A stretch of DNA of 64,000 bases from Erigeron canadensis. Taxonomy: Eukaryota; Streptophyta; Magnoliopsida; Asterales; Asteraceae. Location of the stretch: NCBI RefSeq assembly GCF_010389155.1, contig NC_057761.1:58278587-58342586 (forward strand), written 5' to 3'. Positions within the stretch are counted from its first letter, which is position 1; each line of letters starts with the position of its first letter. Below, piece after piece: positions 37,331-48,339 of this stretch. The notes under the pieces were generated by a model. The model was not told the origin of the DNA. It was given only the letters and a program-made list of their open reading frames with translations, and ran no database searches. Position numbers and translations under genes: made by a program.

Positions 37331-38421
37331 AAAAGAATTATTTTGAATGAATTATACGTAAAACTACACTATTGAATGAAAATCGGATATGCGGGAAAAG
37401 TCAAACTTGAGACACCAATACAGTTAGATTCTTCATCGACAATATCTTGTGATTTGATAACCATGGTTTTGAACCCGAATCCATTAGAATAGAACATTTT
37501 ATTTTTCAAGTACAGGATATGACCTCATAATATCAGGGAATCCGCCGGGCAACAATAGAAAGCTTATCAATAAGTTGACGTAAGACATAATTTTATTTTA
37601 TTTTTTGTTAACACTCATATAAAATTATTTTCTTAAAAGCTGCATTTTAAGCCTCAAATATACGCTTTTGGTCGTATAGTATAAACATATCCTGGATATC
37701 GCCAATTTATGCCCTTTATGATCGAAAGTCTATTCGGTGAACATTTTTTTCCAAAGACATTACGTGAACCGAATGGCTCCATTAATAAAAGCCCGTTGGA
37801 CTTGCTTTATCTTATCATTACTATTTGGATACGGATCCAAACATTACTAAAAATAGTAAAGACAAATTAAAAAAAAGAAGTTATCAATCGGTGCATGTAT
37901 CATGATGAGTTATATATAGACAAAAATAAATAATTAAATAAAGTTTGCGTTTGTTTAGGAAAATCAAGCTAAGTCGTATATAAGAAGAGTTCAAACAGTA
38001 GACTGATGGACGATGAATTAGAAAGTTGTTAAACATTCCCCTAACTAAACACCTACAAAAATAGATTAGTTAAAAACTATAAGAGACAATATTGGAGTTA
38101 TAATAGGAGTCTGTTACGCTATATATCCTTAATCATCTCATCTCTTAAAGGACTTATAATCCCCTCGCTTATCATAATCCTCTTTATCTCTATTACATTA
38201 ATCTCTCGATTTAGGGGTTTTTTTTCATGCAAAAAGTCCCAAAATTATAGATAATTAATATATTCTGTTTTAATTACAATCTTTCTTTATATATATGTCA
38301 AGAGTAGTGGGTTATTGTTTGTTTTTGAGATCCGGTTCTTGAATTTTATCATCTTTTTGATAGACAAAGATTGTGCTCGTTTAGTACGATCTGCTTTACC
38401 CGACTGTTTTTTTAAACGTAA
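37331..38421. other. Spacer upstream of the NPF7-type gene
   Basis: No gene seen; the right part should hold the promoter and first UTR of the transporter gene. Confidence 0.4.
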
Positions 38422-39135
38422 ATGACAATAAGATTTTATAGATTTCGTGCTTGTGGACGTCAAGTGTTAATCTCACCGGTTCCAGAGGCTCCACCAGGTT
38501 TTACCGACACGACCTCCTCACCATCACCAGAATCCGCAGCTGAACTTGTCAGGTTTTAAAATTTGATCAACGCGTTAATACGTTACTTTTTTTTTTTTTT
38601 TACAAAAGTGCAATTTGTGGTAATTAATACAGGTGTGTTGTTAATCTTGATGCTTAAATTTATAGTTTTATGATGCATGTTTTGTTGGGTCAAAATTTTA
38701 ATTACTTGTTAAAATGCATGTGCTTTTTACAAGAAAAATTTACGTGAAGGTTTCTTTATTTTTACTAGTGAAAGCAATAGTTTAGTTAGATGGGCACAAT
38801 AGAATTAGTAATCTTATATCCTAATATTGGATAAATTAAATGTTAATTTTTGAGAGCAAAAAAGTTAATGTAGGTAATTAACTTAAATCAAACATCATTT
38901 AAGGAAACCTAGAATTCTACCCTGATTCTTAAAGAAATGGATACTACAGATAATGAATGTTAATTATGATATCTAGTATATGATAATTTTGTTATTAGAT
39001 CTCAAGATTAAAGTTTGATCTTTGTACTTAATTGAAATTAAGATGCTAACATGTTCCTGGCAACTATATTTTTGCAGAGGAATCCTTGAAAAACTTCGAT
39101 GGCTTCCAACAATGTCCCCTTGGAGATTTCCATAA
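38422..39135 (+). CDS. Candidate spliced upstream ORF overlapping the NPF7 start
   Basis: An ATG at 38422 opens a frame that runs 43 codons plus two bases to a TCAG|GTTTTA donor (38552/38553). It continues after a TTTTTGCAG acceptor from 39078 and stops at 39133-39135. That gives 62 residues starting MTIRFYRFRACGRQVL and ending KLRWLPTMSPWRFP. The second part overlaps the first 37 bases of the transporter CDS in another frame, so translation of this ORF would compete with the main start. The exon 39078-39137 is needed for the transporter in any case. That 38422-38552 belongs to its leader is inferred from splice signals and from the open frame. No protein family is recognised. Confidence 0.4.
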
Positions 39136-42100
39136 TTGTAAGTTTTGTTTAATTGTTTCTTGTTTAGTTTGATTTTCGGGACATAAGTGTCACGTGTCGA
39201 TAAGAGAAAACTTCAATCCTGTTTTAGTTTATTGGTTATAAATTACGGATGACCCTATATATCTTATTAATTAATGAATTTTAAGTATCAAGTTTTTGAA
39301 TAACCATCTTTTGACCACAAAACAAATATGTTATACATACTGTTTAAAAGTTAGAGTTTTATTTTAAACCAATCTTTTTAGTATATCTAGTTCAAATTAG
39401 GAAGATCATTAACAAAATATACGGGTTGGCTCAAACCCAAAGATTTAGTACCGGTCAAGACGGGTTGTGGAAAGTTGGGTCAACTCAAAACACTTTTTGT
39501 TGTTGAAGTTATGTATTACAATAATGAAGTTTCAGATATATACCCAATGGCCTTTGTCATACTATCTATGATGACTTGTCAACCAATAGGTTGTAAGAGT
39601 CTCATGGTGAACAATTAGTAACTAATTTGTCTTTCAGAAAAATACTCGTAATTAATTTAACATATTGTTAAAGCTATTTTATTAAATACTTGATCCAATG
39701 GAAGTAAAGATATCGGATAAAGTAATTGATCAAATGGACACACGTAAATATGCAATAGCAATTAGATTAGATAACTGCGTTGTGTAATGAATACTGATTA
39801 ACATCTGCATGTTACGTACATATAACAGACAGAAGAACCAGCACAGGTTCAACTCAAGCCAAAACGAAAAGTGGGGGGATGGCCTCCAGCATTTCTTCTG
39901 CTTGGTACATATATAATCTCGCTTTCAATCTATATTCACACTTTTCTTTCAAATAAAAATTGCATAGACATTTATATCTTTTTAATCAAAGCTTAAAATC
40001 AACCCAATGGGTGCTCCCTTTTTTTTTCCCAGCAAATCAAGCTCTAGCAACATTTGCTTTCTTTGGTGTTGGAGTCAACATGGTTCTGTTTTTGACCCGA
40101 GTCATGGATCAAGGTAATGCAGATGCAGCCAATACCGTTAGCAAATGGACTGGCACGGTCTATTTGTGCTCCCTTCTTGGAGCATTCCTTAGTGATTCTT
40201 ATTGGGGTCGTTATCTCACATGCGCGGTCTTTCAACTGATCTTAGTTATGGTAACTACTTATACCTTTTCGATATGAGGTTTTAGTGTTTTACTAACCTT
40301 CTTATAATTCATGGCCTAGAAAAAATATTCACAATAATAAAAATTACTTGCTCTGTTGGATTCTTTTGTAAATTATTACTTGTATAATTCTAAATTTAAT
40401 TTAGCTCAATTCTAACATGATACACATTGTGCTTTGTAGGGATTGATGCTTTTATCCTTGACATCTTGGCTATTTTTAGTGAAACCTGCTGGATGTGGAG
40501 ACGGAGTTAAACATTGCATACCTACTTCGACGAAAGGAACACTAATGTTCTACTTATCGATTTACATGGTTGCGTTGGGGTATGGAGGGCATCAGCCAAC
40601 CTTAGCCACTCTTGGCGCGGACCAATTTGACGAGGAGGACCCAAAATATAAAGGAAAAGGGTCGAAAGGGGCTTTCTTTGCCTACTTTTATGCTGCACTC
40701 AATGTCGGGTCATTGTTCTCAAACACAATTCTCGTATACTATGAAGATATTGGTCACTGGACCACCGGCTTTTGGGTAGCTATGGGGTCCGCAGTTGTAG
40801 GTCTGTTATCATATTTTTGTGGTTCACTTCATTATCGGTATGTTAAGGCATCTGGAAATCCTCTCCCACGTGTCGCACAAGTATTCGTTGCTGCGAGCAG
40901 AAAATATAAGGTTGAGGTTGATGACACAAAGCAATTGTATGAAGTCGAAGGTGTGGAGTCGGCTATCAAAGGTAGTCGCAAGATCCTGCATAGCGAGGAG
41001 TACAAGTAAGTCAATATCATTTTATATATACTCCTAGTGTTTTAAGATGAGTCAGTTTTCTACCATAGATTCAAGTTGATATGGCTACATTTCAATACTA
41101 CTCAAAACGGGCTAGAGTGGGTTGAGTGAATGAAAAACACTTATGTAACTAATATTTAAAATCTTAAACCGTGTACAGAAATAGAGGCTTAAACCCACAT
41201 ATAACATAATTTCCTTTTAAACATGTTTTTTTTTGGGCTTTTTGCAATTTTGTTATAACCAAAATTGAACTATTAATTAGTAAATGTGGTTGTCACCTCT
41301 AAAATTTATTGCTAATTTTTCAGGTGTTTAGACAAGGCGGCAGTGGTGACAGAGAACGATTTGTCAGGCCCACATAACCATTGGAGATTATGTACAGTGA
41401 CACAAGTAGAAGAAGCAAAATGTGTGATAAGAATGCTACCAATTTGGCTATGCACGATTATTTATTCTGTCATTTTCACGCAAATGGCGTCGCTATTCGT
41501 GGAGCAAGGTGCGGTGATGAATGCCTATGTCGGAAGCTTTCATTTGCCAGCAGCAAGCATGTCGGTTTTTGACATTGTAAGCGTCCTCATATGCACCCTG
41601 CTCTACCGTAAAGTGTTAGTCCCCTTAGCCGGAAGATTAAGTGGAAACCCAAAAGGTTTAACAGAGCTTCAACGAATGGGCGTAGGACTTGTCATTGGAC
41701 TTTTTGCAATGATCGCGGCTGGACTCACAGAAGTTGAAAGACTAAAACATGCTATTCCTGAAAAGCACTCGAGTACAATGAGCATATTTTGGCAAGTGCC
41801 ACAATATGTGCTTGTTGGTGCATCCGAGGTTTTTATGTATGTTGGACAACTGGAGTTCTTTAATAGCCAAGCGCCCGATGGTATTAAGAGTTTTGGAAGC
41901 TCACTTTGTATGGCGTCGATATCTTTAGGAAATTATGTGAGTAGCCTTTTGGTCCATATGGTGATGATTATCACGGCTAAGGGAGATGAAGCCGGGTGGA
42001 TCCCAGAGAATTTAAACGATGGTCATATGGATCGATTTTATTTCCTTATCGCGATATTGACCGTGTTTGATTTGGTACTCTACGTTTATTGTGCTAAGAA

Positions 42101-42155
42101 TTACAAGTGCATGGTGGAAGAAAATGGCAACGAGCTGAAGAAGGAAGAAGTTTAA
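39099..42155 (+). CDS. NPF7-type (NRT1/PTR) membrane transporter
   Basis: Five exons (39099-39137, 39829-39904, 40033-40250, 40440-41005, 41324-42155) give 576 residues, the usual length for the NRT1/PTR (NPF) branch of the major facilitator superfamily with 12 membrane helices. WTGTVYLCSLLGAFLSDSYW, YMVALGYGGHQPTLATLGAD, QFDEEDP and FWQVPQYVLVGASEVFMYVG are family hallmarks. Similarity to memory of NPF7.2/NPF7.3 (NRT1.8/NRT1.5: long-distance nitrate and potassium movement through the xylem) is strong throughout. The first helix reads ANQALATFAFFGVGVNM: the proton-coupling ExxE[R/K] motif of most NPFs is absent, as in the NPF7 clade. A central cytosolic loop with several Lys/Glu lies at about residues 240-330. 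Substrate cannot be told from sequence; nitrate or K+ is an inference from the clade. A candidate overlapping uORF may tune translation. Confidence 0.92.
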
Positions 42156-42371
42156 TCATTTTGAAACGGTTTTACCAATTTAAGTATATGTAGGTGTAGT
42201 CTTAATTTCTTGGTTATGTGTCTTTGGATTTTCGAGTGGATTTGAGATTAATAAAGTGTTTGCTTTGTGATTGCATCTTTAAAGATTTTATTTTTGTGCT
42301 AAGATTTTCAATTAAAGTAATTCCTAAAAGAGTAAAAAGTTATTTACTTTATAAAAAATTTATGGGGTTTG

Positions 42372-42512
42372 CTAAATACAATCCTAAGGGCTGTGTTTAA
42401 GATGCATAAATTGTTTGTACATTTACCATGAAAATCAGGGGTCGGACTTTTAATATGGAAGATGCAAGTTTTTTTTATACACGTTAAATACAGCCCTTAG
42501 CGTTGTATTTAG
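42372..42512. repeat. Hairpin MITE with 29-bp inverted arms, 3' of NPF7 gene
   Basis: Arms at 42372-42400 and 42484-42512 are inverted copies sharing CTAAATACAA then CTAAGGGCTGT and TTTAA, with three or four differences. The full 141 bp folds into one hairpin about 220 bp past the transporter stop codon, so it may lie in the 3' UTR. A small MITE is the simplest explanation; a role in 3'-end formation or small-RNA production is possible. Confidence 0.75.
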
Positions 42513-44169
42513 AATTTTCCAAAATTTATATCTTATATGTTAAAACATCATCTAAATTTTATAATAAAAATACGATTAATTTATGTATATTAAGACCAGT
42601 CAATAAAAACACCTAAAACTTTTTTTTTTTTAAAGTTTTTTCCTTAATGGTTTTCAACTAGTATATTACATATTTTCATTCAACTTTTTTTCGTTTTTAA
42701 TTTTTTGTTTCCTTGGCTTTTTCTTAGTTTCTTACACAGTTTTTTTCCTTCTTTGTCTTCACGACATAATTCCATCATTCGACTTTCGTCACGTCGCACC
42801 CTATTTGGGTATTTCTATCTTTATTGATATTTTTTACTTTTTCGTTTCGAACTATTATATTAGAAACATTCATTCAACTTTCATATTTACGTCATTTTAT
42901 TTTTGGTCCGCTGCTCAGATTTTGCCACGTTATACCCTGTTTGAGTTTTTTTCCTTCAGTTATTTTCCTTGCTTTTTACACAGTTTTTTTTCCTTTATGA
43001 TTTCCAACTAATATATTGTGGCGAAAGTCGAATGATGGAATAATGTCGTGGAAACCAAAAACGGGAAATACTGTGCAAGAAACTAAGAAAAATCGAAGAA
43101 AGAACCCTGAATGGATTGAGTTATAAATTTCGAACGATAAAATTAAGTATAAAATGGTCGAATCAAAACTCGTCATGTCACCAAGTTACTATTCACTTAT
43201 TATTTCTTTAAATTATTTATACTATAATAAAGCAAATGGATGTGAACAGTAAATTTTGTCTTTACTTATATTTTTGACATAAATAAAATTAATGTAAAAT
43301 GTAAACAAAAGTTTGAGTTTGGTTCAATGGTAAAGACCTTGCACGACCTTGCACCCTATTAATAGGAAGCTAAATTAATATTCATCTTTTAAAAAAAAAA
43401 AATAATTTGCTGAATTTAGACTCAGATCATTATCCAAAAATCCCATTAACAAATAGTTTATGGAATGGAAGTATGCAGAGACCTTTCACATGTGTTTGAC
43501 TTCCAAAGCAAACACTATACAGGGGGACTCGAAAGAAAAAAGGTAATAATAAAAAAAAAAAAAAACAAACAAACAAGTTAACAAACAAACAAGCATAAAC
43601 TCCTTTGCCATCATTTTCACTTGCTGCTGCTAGAAATGGAAGATGAGGTGGAGGAGGAGACCGTGTTCTTGATTGCAGCAGTGTAGTTGGTATGGTTATT
43701 TTGTGTTCAATGTCGGTTACATTTTAATTGCATATAAATTTTCGTTGCAACGATTATCATTTACCGAATTTCCGCTATCTCCCTGATCTATACTGCAATA
43801 ATAATTATAATGAATAAAAAAATTCTTTTAATTAGTTGGCACAGGGAAGAGTTAAGATCTTTAGTTTGTCTTGGTGATTTATTCTTGTAGCCACTGGGAT
43901 ATACGGTATTATATATCTATATCTATAACTATATATCTGTGTGCAGCAACTTGAACCATCCTCGGTTTCCCCTAATTAATGACATATTCATCATCTGATG
44001 GAAGAAATGTTTCAAACATTATCCATAATTCATAAATCCATATTAATTTACGGTAGTGGCTTATTTGGGCCCATCCATTTTTTTCTTTTTTAGGTTTGCA
44101 TCACATTTACAAGTTGCCAAACACTTTTTTAGAGTCTCTCATTCTTCAAGCTTTATATATTTTAAGTTG
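42513..44169. other. Spacer with a second inverted repeat
   Basis: No gene seen. Arms at about 42721-42795 and 43017-43090 are inverted copies (shared words: ATTCGACTTTCG, CGACAT, CTTAGTTTCTT). Pieces such as TTTCCAACTA.TATATT and TACACAGTTTTTTTTCC also recur in direct orientation at 42640-42745 and 42975-43017, so a direct duplication overlies the inverted one. A poly-A-rich AAACAAACAAACAAG tract is near 43560-43590. Confidence 0.5.
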
Positions 44170-45158
44170 GAATTTTTTTTCCAAACTAGTGTAGTGGGAA
44201 AACTTATTTAACAAACTAGTATAGTTTCAATAATATTTACCATTTTAATATAAAACATAATTAAACATTATATTTATATTTATTAAATATAATAAATAAA
44301 GATATGTTAGTATACAACTTAATTAAACATTAAATTAGGTGGGTTGGTAAGGGGTATTTTCTAAATCTATTATGTGGGTCTCAAAGGTGAGTTTTCCCCA
44401 ATGTCTCGGGTTCGAATTTTGGGTTTCTCATCTCAAGGTATTTTCCATGAGGAGGGGGTTGGAGGTCCAACAATTTGTTGGTTAAAATTGTCTTCAGCAC
44501 GTCTGAATCGAAACTAACTTTATAAAAAAAAATGTTGATAAATATACAAAAAAATCACTAACAAAGAAATAGTAAAATATAATGGTATTTCTGTTGAAAC
44601 AATAGAATAAATGATAAATCAAATGCGGATCGTCGAATCAATGGAAGAGACATTTCTAGAGAGGATGTCATCCCATTGAGAATAACATCTCTGATTAACT
44701 ACCAAGTAATTGCTTTTAGCTTTAGCTATTATCCTATTTATCTCAGATTATTAAGCTAATTGGCATATAATAATATCAAATTAGATTGATATTATAGAGC
44801 ATAAATTTTTAGTGTTTGGGACATACTTGATCGATTTGTATTCACGTGTCATCGTAAATGCCGATATTTTTGTTTTTGTAGTGTTGTTTCATCTTCAGAA
44901 AACTCATAGTATCGATTTTGTGTTTGCCTAATTAATCAATGTGTATGGTTGTACTTTTTATACCTAATCTTTATTGAAAGAAAAAATGAACGTGAATGCA
45001 ATCGAACAACAGGTGTTATCAACATATCTTTATTTATTATATTTAATAGATATAAATATAATGTTTAATTATGTTTTATACTAAAATGGTAAATATTATT
45101 GAAACTATACTAGTTTGGTAAATAAGTTTTCCCACTACACTATTTTGGAAAAAAACTC
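44170..45158. mobile_element. Mutator-like (MULE) non-autonomous element with ~135-bp TIRs
   Basis: 989 bp whose ends are long inverted repeats (44170-44310 and about 45010-45158). The outer ends read GAATTTTTTTTCCAAACTAG on the left and GAGTTTTTTTCCAAAATAG on the right (other strand). Both sides carry TTTTAAGTTG (44160-44169 and 45159-45168), a target duplication of 9-10 bp. Long TIRs with a 9-10 bp duplication define Mutator-like elements. The interior has no transposase; a CGGGTTCGAAT box near 44407 recalls a tRNA-type B box, but I see no complete tRNA. Confidence 0.85.
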
Positions 45159-45352
45159 TTTTAAGTTGTATTTTCTATTGTAATCCTAGAAACAACAGGG
45201 CGTGTTCCTCCACGCATGGGCCCGCTACCCATCAATCTACGTACATTGACCAAGTCTGTGATGAATAGAGAAACTACAAGTCTTGAATTCACACCTTCAA
45301 ACATCATTATATAAAGGTAGAAAGAAATAATAAAAACACAAGAAGAATCAAA

Positions 45353-45391
<39 letters not shown>

Positions 45392-45621
45392 CGAGCATGG
45401 TACCCGCGCAATGCGGCGGCGGTGGTGTAGAAGACAGTCTAGTGGTGGCGGTGATGGTACTGTTGGTAGTGGTGGCGGTGTCAAGTGGTGTAGGTTGATG
45501 TAATTGTGATAGTGAAAAGTTTTAGAAGATAAAAATTTAAAGTGTTAAGTATTAAAATAAGGGTTTATGGTGTAAATTAATTAATTAAGGGCAAAGTTGG
45601 TAATTTATAAAACACTTTCCG

Positions 45622-46581
45622 TGGAAAATTTTTTTAAACAGTGTTTTTGGGAGGGTGTTTTGTCAAACAAGTTTTCGCAAAAAAAAAATTATAGAAGCGA
45701 GTAAACCGGCTTTTGAAAAGCCGGGTTCAATAAAGTTGGTTCGAAACCGGCTTTCCAAAAGCCGGGTTCAAAAAAGGCACTTTGAAACCGGCTTTTCAAA
45801 AGCCGGGTTCAAAGTTGTCAGGCTGAACAGTAGAGCATCTTTGACTGGTACAGTGCGATGTGACTAAAGCCTGAAACCGGCTTTTGAAAAGCCGGTTTCG
45901 AAATTTGTATATATATATATTTCCTCTGCAAACCATATATGTGTATGTATACGAATGAAGAAGAACAACTCAATAAATTTAAAAAAATGGTTATGTTCAT
46001 CCATTCAACCTTCGACTCCAGATACATCAAATACCTTCGGTCTATTTTATTCGGATTGATCACTGTGTTACGTTCTGCAAGTTCGGCCTCGAAAGCCGAC
46101 TTTCTTTGTTTTAACCCATCAATTACGCCTTCCACGTCCTTTTGAACCTTGAAATCGGCAGCCATGTGAGACTCAATGGAGTTCCATGCTCCAGCTTTAA
46201 TGATATTTGGGTATGCACCACTACCAGAAGATGCTTGACCTGTTATTTTTATTTTAATTTATTGAGTTGTTCTTCTTCACCTCGTATACATACACATATA
46301 TGGTTTGCAGAGGAAATATATATATATACAAATTTTGAAACCGGCTTTTCAAAAGCCGGTTTCAGGCTTTAGTCTGACAACTCTGAACCCGGCTTTTGAA
46401 AAGCCGGTTTCAAAGTGCCTTTTTTGAACCCGGCTTTTGAAAAGCCGGTTTCGAACCAACTTTATTGAACCCGGCTTTTCTAAAGCTGGTTTACCCGCTT
46501 CTATAATTTTTTTTTTTTGCGAAAACTTGTTTGACAAAACACCCTCACAAAAACATTGTTTCAAAAATTTTTTCTTCCATA
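45622..46581. repeat. Foldback cassette with eight CCGGCTTTTGAAAAGCCGG palindromes
   Basis: Two arms of about 340-360 bp (45622-45983 and 46243-46581) are inverted copies around a 260-bp centre. Each arm contains four 19-bp palindromes of the form CCGGCTTTTGAAAAGCCGG: 45706-45724, 45747-45765, 45788-45806, 45877-45895 on the left, and 46341-46359, 46389-46407, 46430-46448, 46471-46489 on the right. Six match the palindrome with at most a central G/C choice; those at 45747 and 46471 carry substitutions. Open frames over these repeats (KPAFEKPGSIKLVRNRL-like) are by-products of the repeat. The DNA could fold at two levels: the arms together, and each palindrome alone. Confidence 0.9.
45990..46240 (-). 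pseudogene. Captured exon fragment at the centre of the foldback
   Basis: The unique centre of the inverted repeat is open on the minus strand for about 78 codons after an AATAACAG acceptor-like site near 46240. It reads QASSGSGAYPNIIKAGAWN, then SIESHMAADFKVQKDVEGVI and KQRKSAFEAELAERNTVINP. Codon use and the charged, helical character look like a real protein exon, unlike the surrounding repeat. I do not recognise the parent gene. It is most likely a transduplicated piece of a host gene, as Helitrons and Pack-MULEs carry. Whether it is transcribed is unknown. Confidence 0.5.
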
Positions 46582-46688
46582 GTGGGTTTTTATTAAGGGG
46601 CAATTTGGTAAATTCCCCTGTGACATTTGAGTAACTATTTCTAAAAATGGAAGGGGTGATAATCTTTATATAGGAGTATATATATATA

Positions 46689-48339
46689 TTGATACAAGAT
46701 ACTAATATGTGCCGAAATTTCAGGCATTCTCATATTTTGTTTATTTTGTCGCTGCTAATTTCGCTATTGGCAGAGACTAGACCCGCGCTTTCTCTTGGCC
46801 ACCAACTAGCAGCTGCACATGGGGAGGCTGCTGCTAATGGTGTGGTTATGAATGAGCAGGCGATCATGTGCATCGCTGCGTGCTCTACTTGGTTTCAAAG
46901 CTACGATGCTTTGGGACCCAGCTGCTGATTGTGTATCCACATGGGGAACTCAAAAGGAAGCTGTTGATGATTGTTGTAACTGGAACGGAGTGACGTGCAA
47001 CGAAAAAACAGCTCATGTCACGGGGCTCGACTTATATGGTTGTGGTCTTGAAGGTGAGATTAGCCCTTCATTGCTTAACTTAACCCACTTGACTCTTCTT
47101 AACCTTAGGGGAAATTCCTTTAATGGATCCATTCCGAGGTGGATTGGTTACTTGATTGAATTAAGTTACCTTGACCTTTCCGATAATTCTCTTAGTGGAC
47201 CTGTTCCTCAAGAATTAGGAAACCTCTCTAATTTGCAAACTCTCTTGCTAAACGATCTTGGAAAAAATTGTACAGTTGAAAACATAAACTGGTTGTCTTG
47301 TCTGTCTCATTTGGAGAGCCTTAATATGAACGAAATTTCTCTAGCCAAAGCAAATCATTGGGTAAATGCAATTCTAAGTCTTCAAAACCTAACAGATTTA
47401 AATTTAGAGAGATGTGACCTTTCACAGGTCATGCTTCCATATTCCACTTCTTCTGTCAATTCTTCTACTAGTTCTTCATCTAATATTTCTTCCATTTGTC
47501 TCCGTAACAATAATCTCAACTCATCCATGTATACATGGCTGTTCCCATTAACTAGCAATAGACTTTCCTTGCTTGCTCTATCTGGAAACAAGTTAGATGG
47601 AATACCAAAGTATTTTGGAAATCTCTGTAGTTTGACGTATTTAGATTTCACCAACAACTCCGCACTTGTCTCATTTCCTGATTTTCTGAAAAGTTTGTCA
47701 GGATGCACATCAGCCATGTTATATCAATTGTTGGCTTCAAGTAACCAATTTACAGGGTCTATATCCAATGATATCCAACACTTCTCATCACTACAAGAAT
47801 TGGGTCTTTCCCATAATCAGTTAAATGGAACTGTAAGTGAGAAAATGTGGGAACTGCCTATGCTTGATAGAGTAGATATCTCTTTCAATTCTCTTAGAGG
47901 TGCCATCTTTGAAAAGAGTGGAAAGTCAAAGCCTAAATATATTGACCTTTCCAACAACTTATTCCAACTCCAACTTCAAGGTGTTCCTTCTGAAGCATAC
48001 ATGTCAATCATATCCTATGTTGAGCATTTGGATTTTAGCTCTTGCAGGTTAGGACCCCGCTTCCCCAGATGGCTTCAAACATTTAAAAATCTTACTCTAC
48101 TTAACTATCTTAATATTGCCAATAATGGAATTTCAGACACAATTCCTGTTGACTTCCTGAACATGTTGCCTTTGAACTATCTAAATCTGTCTTCCCCTAT
48201 GTACCTGTGGGTCCTGTCATGTCATCACACCATCAACCACCGTGACATCCGTTGTGTTGTCGATGATGATCAGTGGCTAGACTCTTGTTTTTCTCTTGTT
48301 TATGCAGCAGGTTTGGAGTTTTTGAACATGTTGGGCTGA
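46689..48339 (+). pseudogene. Receptor-like protein (LRR-RLP) gene, frameshifted and truncated
   Basis: A signal peptide frame (from 46689 or the Met at 46707, HILFILSLLISLLAETRPA) runs into stops at 46926. The leucine-rich repeat part continues in another frame from about 46852: an LRRNT cap (ALLGFKAT, DDCCNWNGVTCNE), then about a dozen degenerate extracellular LRRs (LTLLNLRGNSFNGSIPRWIG, LSYLDLSDNSLSGPVPQELG and so on). After about 48180 the repeat pattern stops and the frame runs into unrelated sequence to 48339. The usual length is about 900-1000 residues with many more LRRs, a membrane helix and short tail, all missing here. Intact family members (EIX2/Cf-like RLPs) sense microbial patterns at the cell surface with SOBIR1. 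A frameshift plus missing C-terminal half makes this a remnant; an ATG at 46852 could still give a protein without signal peptide. Confidence 0.85.

Larger units (their letters stand above)
45392..46675 (-). mobile_element. Helitron carrying a large inverted repeat and a captured exon
   Basis: On the minus strand it begins TCCTATATAAAGATTATCAC near 46675 and ends GGTACCATGCTCG at 45392, followed by T, with the GC-rich hairpin module (45401-45417) before the end. The 5' part (TCAAATGTCACAGGGGAATT) and the 3' part (TTACCAACTTTGCCCTTAAT) are the kind of AT-rich Helitron arms seen in the shorter copies. Between them lies the 45622-46581 inverted-repeat cassette. The base before the 5' TC is C, so the exact 5' end is uncertain. 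Confidence 0.6.

Noticed and set aside
38422..38552. The upstream exon as the true N-terminus of the NPF7 protein
   Set aside because: Joining it to 39078 gives a frame that stops at 39133-39135 and does not enter the transporter frame, so it can only be a uORF or leader.
44400..44425. Possible tRNA gene from a GGGTTCGAAT box
   Set aside because: No acceptor stem or anticodon arm could be paired around it; at most a SINE relic inside the MULE.
45655..45867. Repetitive frames over the CCGG palindromes (also 46349-46603)
   Set aside because: The protein-like repeat follows only from the palindromic DNA unit and appears on both strands in both arms; no start context or conservation expected.
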